Shown here: one piece after another, positions 8,696 to 20,872 of the stretch
Layout: each line of letters begins with the position of its first letter
Numbering within the stretch: the first letter of the stretch is position 1
Assembly: GCF_024055715.1 (NCBI RefSeq)
Contig: NZ_JAMXMV010000009.1
Coordinates: 186,001-250,000 of the forward strand
Source of the DNA: Actinoallomurus soli
GTDB lineage: Bacteria; Actinomycetota; Actinomycetes; Streptosporangiales; Streptosporangiaceae
Direction of reading: 5' to 3'
DNA: 64,000 nt
Translations under genes and position numbers: made by a program
The notes under the pieces: generated by a model
Told to the model about the DNA's origin: nothing
What the model saw: only the letters and a program-made list of their open reading frames with translations
Database searches by the model: none

Positions 8696-9853
8696 CTAGG
8701 AACGCGCGCGGGCGGCGATGAGGTCGGTGAACAGGGTCTCCCACTGCCGGGCGACGGTGGCGATGTCGTAGCGTGCGGCGGCCTGGTGAGCGGCCGCGCC
8801 CATGGCGTGGCGCCTGGCGGGATCGTCGATGAGTTCGCCCAGGGCATCGGCCAGGGCGTCGGTGTCGCCGGCCGGAACGAGGAGCCCGTCCCGGCCGTGG
8901 CTGATGATCTCACGCGGGCCCTGGGGGCAGTCGAAGCTGACGACCGGGACACCGGAGGCGAACGCCTCGATGATGGTCATGCCGAAGCCTTCGAAGGAGG
9001 AGGACAGCGCCACGATGGAGGCCTCGGCGAAGGCGGCGTGGATGTCACCGGTCCGGCCCATGAACGCGACCCTGTCGCCCAGGTGGTGGAAGGCGGCGAC
9101 CCCGCGGAGCCTGGCGAGTTCGGGGCCGGTCCCGTACAGGCGCAGGGTCCAGTCCGGATGGGTCGCCGCGACCTTGGCGAAGGCGTCGATGAGCCGCTCG
9201 TAGTGCTTGACTTTGGCCATGCGGCCCGCCGCGGCGATCACCGGGGCGTCCAGGCCGGAGACCGGCTTGGCGCCCGCGGGCAGGGCGTTGGGGATCGACT
9301 CGAGCCGCGTGGGAGCGCCTTCGAGGAAGCCGGTGTAGGCGCGCCGGTCGGCCTCGGTGAGGGTCACCAGCGCGTCCAGGCGCGGGTACCAGCGGCGCAT
9401 GTGCTCCTTCAGGCCCGCGCGGTGCGCGTCCAGGTGGAGGTGCTCCTGGCCGACCACGACGACGTCGCGCGGGGCGAAGCGGGCGGCCAGCAGGTTGAAC
9501 GCCGGGCGGGTGGTGACCAGCACGTCGGTCTCCAGCCCGTGCAGCGCCCGCCACACCCGGTAGTCACCACGCAGGGTGATCTCCGACCACATCCTCTCGC
9601 CGCGGGGCACCAGCCGGCTGTTGTGCCGGCCCAGCCGCGCGTCGAGGCGCCCGGGACGTACTCCCTTGCGCACGTCCATCAGCGTGCGGACGCCGACGCG
9701 CTCGTCGATCGGGAAGAACGGATCGGTCCGCCGCCGGTGCAAGGTGATGATCTCGACCTCGTGCCGCATCGCGAGATGGTTGGCCAGGGTGATGGTGGCG
9801 CGAATCGTGCCGCCCATTCCGTAGGCGGATCCGAGAAGGAACGTGATCTTCAT
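8696..9853 (-). CDS. Glycosyltransferase family 4 protein
   Basis: Retaining, nucleotide-sugar-dependent transferase of the GT-B fold, 385 aa, probably acting at the cytoplasmic face on a cell-envelope glycan. The N-terminal Rossmann domain begins MKITFLLGSAYGMGGTIR with the glycine loop common to GT4 enzymes. The C-terminal domain shows AAGRMAKVKHYERLIDAF, LYGTGPE and the donor-binding FEGFGMTIIEAFASG (E-x7-E type motif), followed by PVVSFDCPQGPREII. ATG 9853 is preferred over the upstream ATG at 9883 because GGAGA sits about 10 bases before it and the conserved fold starts immediately. It stands alone on the minus strand, divergent from the BlaI-type repressor. Acceptor and sugar are unknown. 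Confidence 0.9.
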   Translation of the reverse strand: MKITFLLGSAYGMGGTIRATITLANHLAMRHEVEIITLHRRRTDPFFPIDERVGVRTLMDVRKGVRPGRLDARLGRHNSRLVPRGERMWSEITLRGDYRVWRALHGLETDVLVTTRPAFNLLAARFAPRDVVVVGQEHLHLDAHRAGLKEHMRRWYPRLDALVTLTEADRRAYTGFLEGAPTRLESIPNALPAGAKPVSGLDAPVIAAAGRMAKVKHYERLIDAFAKVAATHPDWTLRLYGTGPELARLRGVAAFHHLGDRVAFMGRTGDIHAAFAEASIVALSSSFEGFGMTIIEAFASGVPVVSFDCPQGPREIISHGRDGLLVPAGDTDALADALGELIDDPARRHAMGAAAHQAAARYDIATVARQWETLFTDLIAARARS

Positions 9854-9971
9854 GTGCGGTGTCTCCAGGGGGGTGGACGTCATGGGGGCGGACCCTCACC
9901 TCGTCAGGCGCCGCGGGATGGCGGTGTTCACATCGAGGCGGCGTTCGACCGCCGCGATCAGCCCGAATACT

Positions 9972-10005
9972 TACTATTGAGATAGTATTACCGCGATAGT
10001 ACTAC
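9972..10005. promoter_or_regulatory. Candidate BlaI-family operator/promoter
   Basis: TACTAT-tgag-ATAGTA (9972-9987) is a perfect 6-bp inverted repeat, and TAGTACTA (9997-10004) is an 8-bp palindrome 9 bp further on. This AT-rich block stands out from the GC-rich surroundings and lies directly upstream of the BlaI-type gene. Known BlaI/MecI operators are dyads containing TACA/TGTA or TAGTA-like half-sites, so autoregulation is plausible. It could also affect the divergent glycosyltransferase. Confidence 0.6.
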
Positions 10006-10044
10006 TTGATGCGTAGACTGCGGCCGGACGAAGGAGCACACCAC

Positions 10045-10434
10045 GTGAACCACGCGAACGGCGATGGCGCCGTCCCCCGCCGCCCCCCGGGCATGCTGGA
10101 AGACGAGGTGCTCGCGGTGCTGTGGGCACTCGGACGGCCGGTGACCCCCGCCGAGGTGCAGCTCGAACTCGGCGACCGGCTGGCCTACACCACGGTGATG
10201 TCGACGCTGAGCCGCCTGCACCGCAAGAACCTGGTCACCCGCACGCCGACCGCACGAGGCGGGTACGCCTACGCCCCGACGATGGACGAGGCCGAGCACA
10301 CCGCCCGCGCGATGACCGAGTTGCTGGACCGCCGCCGCGACCGCGCCGGGACGCTGGCCCGCTTCGTCTCATCGCTGCCGCCGGAGGACGAGGCGCTCCT
10401 GCAGCGGCTGCTCCACGCGGAAGGCGGTGACTGA
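10045..10434 (+). CDS. BlaI/MecI/CopY family transcriptional repressor
   Basis: DNA-binding winged-helix repressor, 129 aa, of the penicillinase-repressor family, usually inactivated by cleavage from its membrane metalloprotease partner. MLEDEVLAVLWALGRPVTPAEVQLELG is the first helix pair, and YTTVMSTLSRLHRKNLVTR the recognition helix and wing; the C-terminal helices (LARFVSSLPPEDEALLQRLL) would dimerise. GTG 10045 was chosen because AAGGAG lies 9 bases upstream; TTG 10006 lies inside the operator palindromes. It is followed by the M56 peptidase gene with almost no gap, the classic two-gene module. No beta-lactamase gene is adjacent, so its target regulon is unknown. Confidence 0.93.
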   Translation: MNHANGDGAVPRRPPGMLEDEVLAVLWALGRPVTPAEVQLELGDRLAYTTVMSTLSRLHRKNLVTRTPTARGGYAYAPTMDEAEHTARAMTELLDRRRDRAGTLARFVSSLPPEDEALLQRLLHAEGGD

Positions 10435-10435
10435 C

Positions 10436-11455
10436 ATGGAGCTCATCGTCTACGCGCCGTTCGCGGCCTCGGCGCTGCTGGCCGTCTCGGGACCACGGCT
10501 CGCCGCCCGGATGCCACCGGCGACCGGAACCCGCCTGCTGCTGACCGCCGGCCTCGCATGCGCCCTGACATCATTGCTGTCACTCGCCCTCCTGGCCGCC
10601 ACACTCATCGGACGGCTCCCCCTGGTCGCCGCCGTCGGCGCCTGGTCCGGCGACCGCCTCCGCCACGCCGACCCGGTCTCACCCCTCACGGCGAAAACCG
10701 CCATCCTCACCCTGGCGACCATCGCGATCGCGCTCGTGTGGACCGCCGCACGACGCGCCCGCGCCCTTCACCGCGCCCGGCACGCCAGCGCCCGGCTCGG
10801 CCCGCGAACCGGCCGCCTCGCCGTCCTCGACCAACCCGCGATCGAAGCGTTCGCCGTCCCCGCCGGCCGCGGACAACAGGGCCGCATCGTGGTGTCCACC
10901 GGCATGCTGCGCACCCTGAACGCCGAAGAGCGCCAGGTCCTGCTCGCCCACGAGACCGCCCACCTGGACCACCGGCACCACCGCCACCGGACCCTGGCCG
11001 CCCTCATCACGGCCGCCGACCCCCTCCTGGCCCCGCTTCCGGCGGCGATCCACCACCTCACCGAACGCTGGGCCGACGAAGACGCCGCCGCGACCGTCAC
11101 CGACCGCTCCCTCACCGCCCGCGCCCTGGCCCGCGCCGCCCTCGCCGCCCGCCACGATGAGCGACCATCACCCCGGAGCGCCGTACTGTGCTTCGGCCGC
11201 AGCGACGTGCCGGGCCGCGTCCGCGCCCTGCTCGCCGGAACCCCGGCCCGCCGTCCGGTCATCGTCGCCGTGCTGACCGCCGCCCTCACCGCGTGCCTCG
11301 TCAGCGCGGCGGAGGCCGGGAACGACACCGCCCACCTGTTCGGCCGTGCCCGCCACGGCTACCACGCCAGACCGCTCGGCATCACCGCCGCCACCACGCA
11401 CGAGGCACGCCACCTCATCACCGTCCTCGATCACCGCACCGACGGGTCGCGGTGA
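10436..11455 (+). CDS. M56 family membrane metalloprotease (BlaR1/MecR1-like, without sensor domain)
   Basis: Integral-membrane zinc protease, 339 aa, expected to cleave the adjacent BlaI-type repressor. N-terminal transmembrane helices cover about residues 2-20, 35-65 and 85-105; the zinc motif is H172-E-T-A-H176 in LLAHETAHLDHRHH, followed by another helical hairpin and a C-terminal membrane segment (about residues 275-295). Unlike BlaR1, there is no penicillin-binding sensor domain after the protease: only about 45 residues follow the last membrane segment, so the signal must be sensed another way. ATG 10436 is used because GGAAGG is well spaced for it; GTG 10427 would overlap the repressor gene more and sit too close to that site. 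Confidence 0.9.
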   Translation: MELIVYAPFAASALLAVSGPRLAARMPPATGTRLLLTAGLACALTSLLSLALLAATLIGRLPLVAAVGAWSGDRLRHADPVSPLTAKTAILTLATIAIALVWTAARRARALHRARHASARLGPRTGRLAVLDQPAIEAFAVPAGRGQQGRIVVSTGMLRTLNAEERQVLLAHETAHLDHRHHRHRTLAALITAADPLLAPLPAAIHHLTERWADEDAAATVTDRSLTARALARAALAARHDERPSPRSAVLCFGRSDVPGRVRALLAGTPARRPVIVAVLTAALTACLVSAAEAGNDTAHLFGRARHGYHARPLGITAATTHEARHLITVLDHRTDGSR

Positions 11456-11464
11456 TCACGCGAC
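11446..11464. terminator. Short hairpin between convergent M56 peptidase and dgdA genes
   Basis: GTCGCG (11446-11451) pairs with CGCGAC (11459-11464) around GTGATCA, overlapping the peptidase stop codon and ending 3 bases before the dgdA stop. Symmetry would let it act in both directions. The stem is only 6 bp, so this is tentative. Confidence 0.3.
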
Positions 11465-11467
11465 GGC

Positions 11468-12823
<1,356 letters not shown>

Positions 12824-12900
12824 CTAGGGGCCCGCCGAGCGCCACGTCCATCTCACAATCCCGGCTTTCCTGTTCGGCGCAGCCGTACAAGAATGTCCCG

Positions 12901-13830
12901 GTGATCTTCAACCCGTGGCGGCTGCGGCTCCTGATCCAGCTCGACACGCTGGGAACCGTGCGCGCCGTCGCCCAGGCCTTGAACCTGAGCGCGTCGAGCG
13001 TGTCCCAGCAGTTGTCCGTGCTCGAGGCCGAGACGCGCACGCAGCTGCTGGAGCGCACCGGGCGGCGGGTGCGGCTCACCCCGGCCGGGCTGATCCTGGC
13101 GCGGCGGGCGCGGGAGATCCTCGACCACATGACCGCGGTCGGGGCGGAGCTGCGCAGTCTCGGCGAGGAGCCCGCCGGGCTCGTCCGCCTGGGGGCGTTC
13201 CAGAGCGCGCTGCACAGCATGGCCGTCCCGGCGATCGTCCGGCTCGCCGAGGCGTACCCGCACCTCGACGTCGAACTGCTGGAGCTGGAACCGCACGAGA
13301 GCATGCCCGCCCTGCGCGTGGGCGACGTCGACGTGATCATCACGACGACGGACTTCGTCGAGCAGCCGCTCGGCCCCGACCTCGACATCGTGCCACTGGC
13401 CACCGACCCGATCGTGCTCGTGCTGCCGCCCGGCCATCCGGCGGCGGGGCGTGACCCGGTCGACCTCGCCGCCTTCGCGGACGAGCCGTGGGCGCTCGAC
13501 AGGCCGCAGTCCTACATGGCGAACCTGGCGATCCGCCTGTGCCGGGAGGCCGGGTTCGAGCCGCGGGTGGTGTGCCGCTTCAGCAATTACCTGATGACCA
13601 CGCAGCACGTCGAGGCCGGCCTGTCGATCGCGCTGCTGCCCGGCCTGGCCGTCGACCCCCGCTACCGCGTCACCGTCCGCCGGCTCGCCACCCCGGTCAC
13701 CCGGACCATCACCGCGGCGATCCGCCGCGGTGCACCGCCGCGGGCGGCGGTCAACGTCGTCCTCGACGCGCTACGCCGTGATCCAGGGCATCCGGAGCTG
13801 TCATCGCCGGGTCTTCCGGGGAGTTCGTGA
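12901..13830 (+). CDS. LysR-family transcriptional regulator, likely controls dgdA
   Basis: 309-aa LysR-type regulator. The N-terminal helix-turn-helix covers residues 1-60 (LIQLDTLGTVRAVAQALNLS, then SSVSQQLSVLEAETRTQLLER), followed by the effector-binding domain (about 90-295) with GLVRLGAFQSALHSMAVPAI and DVIITTTDFVEQPLG. The GTG at 12901 begins the conserved start (VIFNPWRLRLL); the frame stays open upstream but encodes sequence antisense to dgdA. It is divergent from dgdA across about 100 bp, the same arrangement as the DgdR repressor and dgdA in Burkholderia, so it is inferred to sense dialkylglycines. It converges on the DeoR gene with a 10-bp gap. Confidence 0.91.
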   Translation: MIFNPWRLRLLIQLDTLGTVRAVAQALNLSASSVSQQLSVLEAETRTQLLERTGRRVRLTPAGLILARRAREILDHMTAVGAELRSLGEEPAGLVRLGAFQSALHSMAVPAIVRLAEAYPHLDVELLELEPHESMPALRVGDVDVIITTTDFVEQPLGPDLDIVPLATDPIVLVLPPGHPAAGRDPVDLAAFADEPWALDRPQSYMANLAIRLCREAGFEPRVVCRFSNYLMTTQHVEAGLSIALLPGLAVDPRYRVTVRRLATPVTRTITAAIRRGAPPRAAVNVVLDALRRDPGHPELSSPGLPGSS

Positions 13831-13840
13831 AGCCCGGGGA

Positions 13841-14647
13841 CTAGAGACGGGCGACGTGGATCCGCACGCCCCGCGCGCTCAGGTCGTGCAGCTCCTCCGG
13901 CGAGGCGTCCTCGCCGGTGACGAGGTGGTCGATGCGCTCGGGCGGAACGGTCTGCACCATGGTGTCCACCCCGACCTTGGTGTGGTCGGCGAGCACCACG
14001 ACCTCCTCGGCCGCCTCGGCCAGCGCCCGGTCGGTGCCCGCGACCTGCATGTTCGGCGTCGACAGGCCGCGCTCGGCGGTCAGGCCGTTGCCGGAGATGA
14101 ACACCCGGCGCATCCGCAGCCCGGCCAGCGACCGCTCCGCCGCGCTGCCGATCAGGGCCTGCACCGGGCCGCGCAGCGTGCCGCCGGTCACCACCACCTC
14201 GATGCGCGGCGAGGCGGCCAGGGTCTGCGCGACCAGGAGCGAGTTGGTCACCACCGTGAGCTCGGTGTGGCCGGTCAGCCGCTGCGCCAGCGCGTGCGTC
14301 GTGGTGCCGGGGCCGATGGCGATGGCGTCGCCGTCCTCGACGAGCGCCGCCGCGAGGTCGGCGATCGCGGCCTTCTCGTCCCCCGCGACCTGGGCCTTCT
14401 GCAGGTACGTCGCCTCGCGGGAGAGCTCGCCGGGCAGGGAGGCTCCGCCGTGGTGGCGGTCCAGCAGGCCGTCGGCCTCGAGCGCGCGCACGTCACGGCG
14501 CACCGTGACCTCCGACGACTGGACGGCCTCGGCCAGCTGACGCAGCGACAGCGTGCCGTTCGCGCGAAGCAGCTCGAGAATGCGCTTACGGCGTTCGGCG
14601 GCGAATACCGGCTTGCGACCGTCCGGCGGCCCCTGGACGTCGCTCAC
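13841..14647 (-). CDS. DeoR-family transcriptional regulator
   Basis: 268-aa DeoR-type regulator, normally a repressor responding to a phosphorylated sugar. An N-terminal winged helix (about 14-70: RRKRILELLRANGTLSLRQLAE, VTVRRDVRALEADGLLDRHHGG) is followed by the DeoRC sensor domain (about 85-245) with IAIGPGTTTHALAQRL, TVVTNSLLVAQTL and VVVTGGTLRG, which form the phosphate-binding loops of the family. GTG 14647 was chosen because an AGGGGGG site lies just upstream; the ATG at 14695 has no such site. Target genes are not obvious: the neighbours are a LysR regulator (convergent) and the end of the urease operon (same strand). Confidence 0.91.
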   Translation of the reverse strand: MSDVQGPPDGRKPVFAAERRKRILELLRANGTLSLRQLAEAVQSSEVTVRRDVRALEADGLLDRHHGGASLPGELSREATYLQKAQVAGDEKAAIADLAAALVEDGDAIAIGPGTTTHALAQRLTGHTELTVVTNSLLVAQTLAASPRIEVVVTGGTLRGPVQALIGSAAERSLAGLRMRRVFISGNGLTAERGLSTPNMQVAGTDRALAEAAEEVVVLADHTKVGVDTMVQTVPPERIDHLVTGEDASPEELHDLSARGVRIHVARL

Positions 14648-14728
14648 GGTCCCCCCTGTAAGGCGAAAGCTCCCACTCTCTGAGATCGTAGCCATCCGCC
14701 GCGCCTACGGCCCACATGATCATCGAGT

Positions 14729-15466
14729 TCACGGCGTAACGCGGCGGCGGCCCGCCGTCAGCCGCTCCCTCAACCGTACGGCGTCGGCGGCCATGGCCGT
14801 CACCAGGACCCCCGGCCCGGCGAGCGGCAGGACGGCCAGGCCCTCCTCCGCGTACGGCTCGGCGTCGGCACCCGTGATCAGCAGGGTTCCGGCGGCCCGC
14901 GCGTCGCCGAGCACCGCGCCGCTCGTCGCGTCCTCGCCGATCCGCAGCTCGTGGCGGAGCAGCGGCGTCGCGCCGGCCGTGACGTCCAGCCGGCCGGTGT
15001 ACCGGCCCGGCGGCTCTCCGTGGCGGCCGAGGACGATCTCCTCCCGCCAGACCAGCTCCGCGCCCTCGTCCAGGGTCACCTCCGCCGTGGCGTGGTGGTC
15101 GCAGCCCGCCGCGGCGATCACGGGCTCGGGCGTGACGACGAGCCGTCCCCCGGCCGCGACGTGCGCCCGTACGGCGAGGCGCGAGGCTCCGGCGCCCTCG
15201 CGGCCCGGCAGGACGAGGGTGGCCGCGGCCGAGCGGACGCTCAGCCGCGCGCCCGGGCCGACCTCGACGCTCAGTTCCAGGTCGTCGCCGCCGAGCGGTC
15301 CCGCGCCCGCGCCCACCACATAGACCGCCCCGCCGGACTCGCGCAGGGCCAGCGGGCCGTCCGACCGCAGCCGCGTGATCCGCGTCCGCCCGCCAGGACC
15401 GCGCTCGGCACGCACGGCCGCGCGCGCCCGGAGACCGGCGTACGGGGCCGCGGGGCCGGAGGTCAC
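14729..15466 (-). CDS. ureD: Urease accessory protein UreD
   Basis: 245-aa scaffold that binds apo-urease and, with UreF and UreG, delivers nickel to the active site. Beta-rich sequence typical of UreD/Ure[28 protein letters not shown]-like stretch, [28 protein letters not shown], and [20 protein letters not shown]. The start GTG at 15466 overlaps the ureG stop (GTGA), indicating translational coupling. It is the last gene of the operon ureABCFGD. It is shorter than the roughly 270-aa enterobacterial homologue, as usual in actinobacteria. Confidence 0.88.
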   Translation of the reverse strand: MTSGPAAPYAGLRARAAVRAERGPGGRTRITRLRSDGPLALRESGGAVYVVGAGAGPLGGDDLELSVEVGPGARLSVRSAAATLVLPGREGAGASRLAVRAHVAAGGRLVVTPEPVIAAAGCDHHATAEVTLDEGAELVWREEIVLGRHGEPPGRYTGRLDVTAGATPLLRHELRIGEDATSGAVLGDARAAGTLLITGADAEPYAEEGLAVLPLAGPGVLVTAMAADAVRLRERLTAGRRRVTP

Positions 15467-16122
15467 GCGTCGGCGTGTGCGGCGAGGACGGCGCGCACCC
15501 AGCTGACGACCTCCGGGGCGTCCGGGCGCTCCCGCAGCGACGTGAAGGCGACCGGCAGCCCCGCCCGTACGCGCTCGGCGTCGCGGGCCATGACGGTCAG
15601 ATCCGCACCGACCAGCGGCGCGAGGTCCGTCTTGTTGACCACCAGCAGGTCTGCGGTGGTGACGCCCGGACCGCCCTTGCGAGGGACCTTGTCGCCGCCG
15701 GACACGTCGAGGACGAAGATCTGCCGGTCGGCCAGCCCCCGGCTGAACGTCGCGGTGAGGTTGTCGCCGCCGCTCTCCACGATCACGAGGTCGAGCGGGC
15801 CGTGCCGATCCTCCAAGGTCTCGACGGCGTCCAGGTTCGCGGAGATGTCGTCGCGGATCGCCGTGTGCGGGCAGCAGCCGGTGCGGACCGCCGCGATCCG
15901 GTCCTCGTCCAGTACGGCGTTCCGGCGCAGGAAGTCGGCGTCCTCGGTCGTGTAGATGTCGTTCGTGACCACGGCCAGCGCCGCCTCCTCGCGCAGCAGG
16001 CGGCACAGCGCGGCGACCAGGGCCGTCTTGCCGCTGCCGACCGGGCCGCCGATGCCGAGCCGCAGCGCCCGGCGCGGTCGCGGCTCCCGCGGCTCGCGGC
16101 CGTCGTGAGGTCCCAATCCCAT
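15463..16122 (-). CDS. ureG: Urease accessory GTPase UreG
   Basis: 219-aa GTPase that powers nickel insertion into urease. The P-loop GPVGSGKT lies at about residues 25-32; also present are [14 protein letters not shown] (switch region), [14 protein letters not shown] (metal-binding CPH motif), [12 protein letters not shown] and [12 protein letters not shown] (guanine specificity NKxD). The ATG at 16122 is 9 bp after the ureF stop. The N-terminal 20 residues ([15 protein letters not shown]) are an extra tail, but without a His-rich nickel stretch. No ureE exists in this operon, so UreG probably receives nickel without UreE. Confidence 0.95.
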   Translation of the reverse strand: MGLGPHDGREPREPRPRRALRLGIGGPVGSGKTALVAALCRLLREEAALAVVTNDIYTTEDADFLRRNAVLDEDRIAAVRTGCCPHTAIRDDISANLDAVETLEDRHGPLDLVIVESGGDNLTATFSRGLADRQIFVLDVSGGDKVPRKGGPGVTTADLLVVNKTDLAPLVGADLTVMARDAERVRAGLPVAFTSLRERPDAPEVVSWVRAVLAAHADA

Positions 16123-16131
16123 CCTCCGATC

Positions 16132-16865
16132 TCAGGATTCGAACAGGCGTGTTCCGGCCCGGTCGTGGAGCTCGGCGAACACGTCCAGCGCGGGCGCGGA
16201 CGCCGCCGGCAGCCCACCGGCCCGTACGGACGCGGCCGCCTCCGCCGCGACGGCGTCGACGCGCGCGGCGAGCCCCGCCAGCACGCGGTAGACGCCGAGG
16301 GGGTCGAGCCCGAGCAGGCGGATCGCCGCCGACGCCGGCACGGTCACCGCGCCGTACGCCGCGATCTGCGCCGCCCGTACCGGCACGCCGCCCGCGGCGG
16401 CGACCGCCGCGCCCAGGACGATCGGATGGTGCGGCCCGCCCGCCGCCCCGGCCGGGAGGTCGAGGACGAAGCCGGGCCACAGGCCGCGGGCGACGCGCAG
16501 CAGCGCCCGTCCCTGCGCGCGTGAGGCCCGCCGCTGCGCGGGCGACGGCGTACGCGCGTCCGCCTCGGCGTCGAGCCGCTCCCAGCCGTCCGGCGTACGG
16601 GCCCGCGGGGCGGCACCGCCCGGCGGCGCGTTCCCTGCGGGCTCCCGCGCGTGGGCGCAGGCGGCCGCCGCCAGGCCCGCCGTGACGAGTCCGGCGGTGG
16701 CGAGCCGGCCGCGCAGGAAGGCGGTGAGCGTGGCCAGGTCGTGGACGACGCCGGTCGCGGCGGCGGTCTCCAGGCCGCCGGAGTGCGCGTGCCCTCCGGC
16801 GGGCAGCCGCGAGTCGGCGAGCAGCAGGAGCACGGCGTCCATGGGGGCGTTCCCGGAAGCGTCCA

Positions 16866-16866
<1 letters not shown>
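16132..16866 (-). CDS. ureF: Urease accessory protein UreF
   Basis: 244-aa all-helical accessory protein that regulates UreG within the UreD-UreF-UreG complex. The family start LLLLADSRLPAGGHAHSGGLE is clear, and the C-terminal part shows IRLLGLDPLGVYRVLAGL. The ATG overlaps the ureC stop by one base (TGATG, 16868-16864). The middle (residues about 75-120) is Arg/Ala/Pro-rich and longer than in many homologues. ATG 16842 (MDAVLLLLADS) is an alternative start. Confidence 0.88.
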
Positions 16867-18555
<1,689 letters not shown>

Positions 18556-18563
<8 letters not shown>

Positions 18564-18876
18564 GGCGCAGGCCCGGTACGGCCGCGCGCCCCGCGAGCGG
18601 CACCAGCGACACCTCGCGTGCCACGCCTGGTTCGAAGCGCACGGCCGTGCCGGCGGGAATGTCGAGCCGGTGGCCGCGCGCGGCCTCCCGGTCGAAGTCG
18701 AGCGCGTCGTTGGCCTGCGCGAAGTGATAGTGCGAGCCGACCTGCACCGGGCGGTCCCCGGTGTTCACCACCCTGATCGTCCGCCGCGGACGCCCGGGGT
18801 TCAGGCGCACGGGGCCGTCGCCGAGCACGATCTCACCCGGGACGACGCTCGCCGCGTTCTCCTCCGGGGACGTCAC
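18556..18876 (-). CDS. ureB: Urease beta subunit
   Basis: 106-aa structural subunit of urease. [18 protein letters not shown] opens the family domain; [17 protein letters not shown] is the conserved core (usually GSHYHFFEVN, so the end differs slightly), followed by [15 protein letters not shown]. Its ATG overlaps the ureA stop (ATGA) and its end overlaps ureC, so all three subunits are translationally coupled. Confidence 0.95.
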
Positions 18877-19175
18877 GGGATCGGCCGGTGCACGGTGACG
18901 AGCTTCGTGCCGTCGGGGAAGGTCGCCTCGACCTGCACCGACTCCAGCATCTCCGGCACGCCCTCCATGACGTCCTCGCGGGAGAGCACCGTGCGCCCCG
19001 CCTCCATGAGCTCGGCGACGGTCCGCCCGTCGCGGGCGCCCTCCAGCACGTACGAGGCGATGACCGCGGTGGCCTCGGGATGGTTGAGCCGCAACCCGCG
19101 GGCCCGCCGGTCCCGGGCGAGCCCGGCCGCGACGTGAACGAGCAGCCGCTCCCGCTCATGCGGAGTGATCAGCAC
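18873..19175 (-). CDS. ureA: Urease gamma subunit
   Basis: 100-aa structural subunit with the family pattern [64 protein letters not shown] and [17 protein letters not shown]. First gene of the operon. The start is GTG at 19175; no good ribosome site is visible upstream, so the transcript may be nearly leaderless. Confidence 0.95.
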   Translation of the reverse strand: MLITPHERERLLVHVAAGLARDRRARGLRLNHPEATAVIASYVLEGARDGRTVAELMEAGRTVLSREDVMEGVPEMLESVQVEATFPDGTKLVTVHRPIP

Positions 19176-19392
19176 ACCCGGACGCTAACCCCGTACAGGG
19201 CCGGCGACACCGGTCCGCCCGCCGAACCAACGGGAACTTCACTGGATCCAGAGCCGCACCATACGCACCCGCCACCGGCCTCAGCCCGAGTCATTGGTCA
19301 GTGGGCCGACCGTTCCGAGGACGCTCTACGGCGCGCCGCCTCCTCGTAGGCCCTCACGGAGCCGCCCCACGGTGCTCGTGATTGCGCGCGCT
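19176..19392. other. Intergenic region upstream of ureA and downstream of the MFS gene
   Basis: 217 bp that should contain the urease promoter. No clear promoter hexamers, operator palindrome or terminator was found by eye. Confidence 0.3.
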
Positions 19393-20865
19393 TTACTTCA
19401 GCCGGGCTTTGGTGGCGACTGCGGGCTCCTCGGCCTGGTGCTTGGCCGTGCGGGGGTTTCGGCGACGCGTCATGGTGGTGGAGGCGTCGGCGTCGTGGAT
19501 GGCGAGAGCGACCGTGATGGCGAGTGCGGCTGCTGCGGCCCCGGCGAGGAAAGCGTCGTGGTAGGCGGTCAGGTGGACGTTCATATGGCCGGCGTTCTCC
19601 TGGGTCGGGCCTACGGCGGCGAGTACGGTGCTGAGCAGTGCGACGCCGATGGCGCCTCCGAGCTGCTTGCCGGCGTTGAAGATCGAGGACGCCCGTCCGG
19701 TCTGCGCCTTGGTGACGGTGGCCATCGACACGGCCTGGCTGGGGATGAACACGAAAGCCACGCCGAGCCCGAGGCCGAACATGATCAGCCGCACCGGCCA
19801 CAGGCTGGTGCGTGCGTCCACCTGGGCCATCGCCACCAGTGCGGCCACGATGATCAGCAGTCCGGCCGCCACGATCCGGCGGGGACCGAGGCGCCAGTAG
19901 AGCGCGCGGGTCACGATCTGCCCGCCGGCCATGACGCCGATCGCAGAGGGAAAGACGGTCAACCCCGACTTCACTGCGGACAGGCCGAGTGCGTCTTGAA
20001 AGAATAGGGCGGCCAGGAACAGCGCGCCGAGGTAAGCGACCGACCCGAGTCCGTACAGACTCGTCGCGCACGCGAACATGCGGTTGCCGAGCAGACGCAG
20101 ATCGACCAGCGGGTTGGCCACCCGTAGCTCGACGGCGACCATCAGACCGAGCAGCACCACACCGGCGCCGACCGTGGCGAGCACCGGGACGGCCGACCAG
20201 CCCTGAGACGGTCCCTCGGAGATGCCGTACATGACCGAACCCAGCCCCAGACCGGACAGCAGCAGACCGGTCACATCCAGACGGCCGGGGTGGGCGGGGA
20301 TGTGATCGGCGAGTGCCACGCCCCCGAACACGAACGTCACCGCGCCGATCGGCACGTTGACGAAGAACACCAGCCGCCATGACAGGTAGGTCGTGAACAC
20401 GCCTCCGAGGATCGGGCCGAACGCCGGGGCCAGCGCTGTGACCAGCGCCAGGACGCTGGAGATCCGGACCCGCTCGGCCGGTGGGTAGACCCGGAAGAGC
20501 ATCGCCAGCCCGACCGGGGTCATCACCGCCCCGCCGACGCCCTGCAAGACCCGGAAGGCGACCAACTCACCGAGACTGCTGGAGACGCCGCACAGCGCCG
20601 AGGCGATCGTGAATACGCCCACCGCGCCCAGCAGCGCTCGCCGCCCGCCGATCCGGTCGCCGAGCCAGCCCGAGGCAGGGATGAACACCGCCAGGCTCAC
20701 CAGGTAGGTGATCGAGACCAGGCCGACGCTGCCGGCGCGGGCGTGCAGGTCGCGGCCCAGGGCCGGTAGGGCGACGTTGACGATCGTGGTGTCCATGACG
20801 GCCATGAACATGGCGGCGACGTACACCACCGCCACGACCGGCTTCTGATCCAGGCGAGACTCCAT
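19393..20865 (-). CDS. MFS multidrug exporter, DHA2 (EmrB/QacA) family, 14 membrane helices
   Basis: 490-aa proton-coupled exporter in the cytoplasmic membrane. The DHA2 hallmarks are MDTTIVNVALPALG in helix 1, the loop motif GWLGDRIGGRRALL between helices 2 and 3, and AFRVLQGVGGAVMTPVGLAM. About fourteen hydrophobic helices can be counted. ATG 20865 starts the conserved sequence (MESRLDQKPVVAVVYVAAMF) although no strong ribosome site precedes it. It is divergent from a MarR gene across an 80-bp region with AATGCTAG/CTAGCATT half-sites, so de-repression by an exported compound is likely. Substrate unknown. Confidence 0.92.
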   Translation of the reverse strand: MESRLDQKPVVAVVYVAAMFMAVMDTTIVNVALPALGRDLHARAGSVGLVSITYLVSLAVFIPASGWLGDRIGGRRALLGAVGVFTIASALCGVSSSLGELVAFRVLQGVGGAVMTPVGLAMLFRVYPPAERVRISSVLALVTALAPAFGPILGGVFTTYLSWRLVFFVNVPIGAVTFVFGGVALADHIPAHPGRLDVTGLLLSGLGLGSVMYGISEGPSQGWSAVPVLATVGAGVVLLGLMVAVELRVANPLVDLRLLGNRMFACATSLYGLGSVAYLGALFLAALFFQDALGLSAVKSGLTVFPSAIGVMAGGQIVTRALYWRLGPRRIVAAGLLIIVAALVAMAQVDARTSLWPVRLIMFGLGLGVAFVFIPSQAVSMATVTKAQTGRASSIFNAGKQLGGAIGVALLSTVLAAVGPTQENAGHMNVHLTAYHDAFLAGAAAAALAITVALAIHDADASTTMTRRRNPRTAKHQAEEPAVATKARLK

Positions 20866-20872
20866 ACCCAAA

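Noticed and set aside
1914-8744. A 2,276-codon minus-strand open frame
   Set aside because: It runs antisense to the GH2 and GH127 genes and out of frame with the ABC ATPase. The Arg/Pro/Val-rich translation has no domains; such frames are common in high-GC DNA.
13816-13840. Possible CCGGG/CCCGG terminator between the LysR and DeoR genes
   Set aside because: The stem is only 5 bp in GC-rich DNA; too weak to call.
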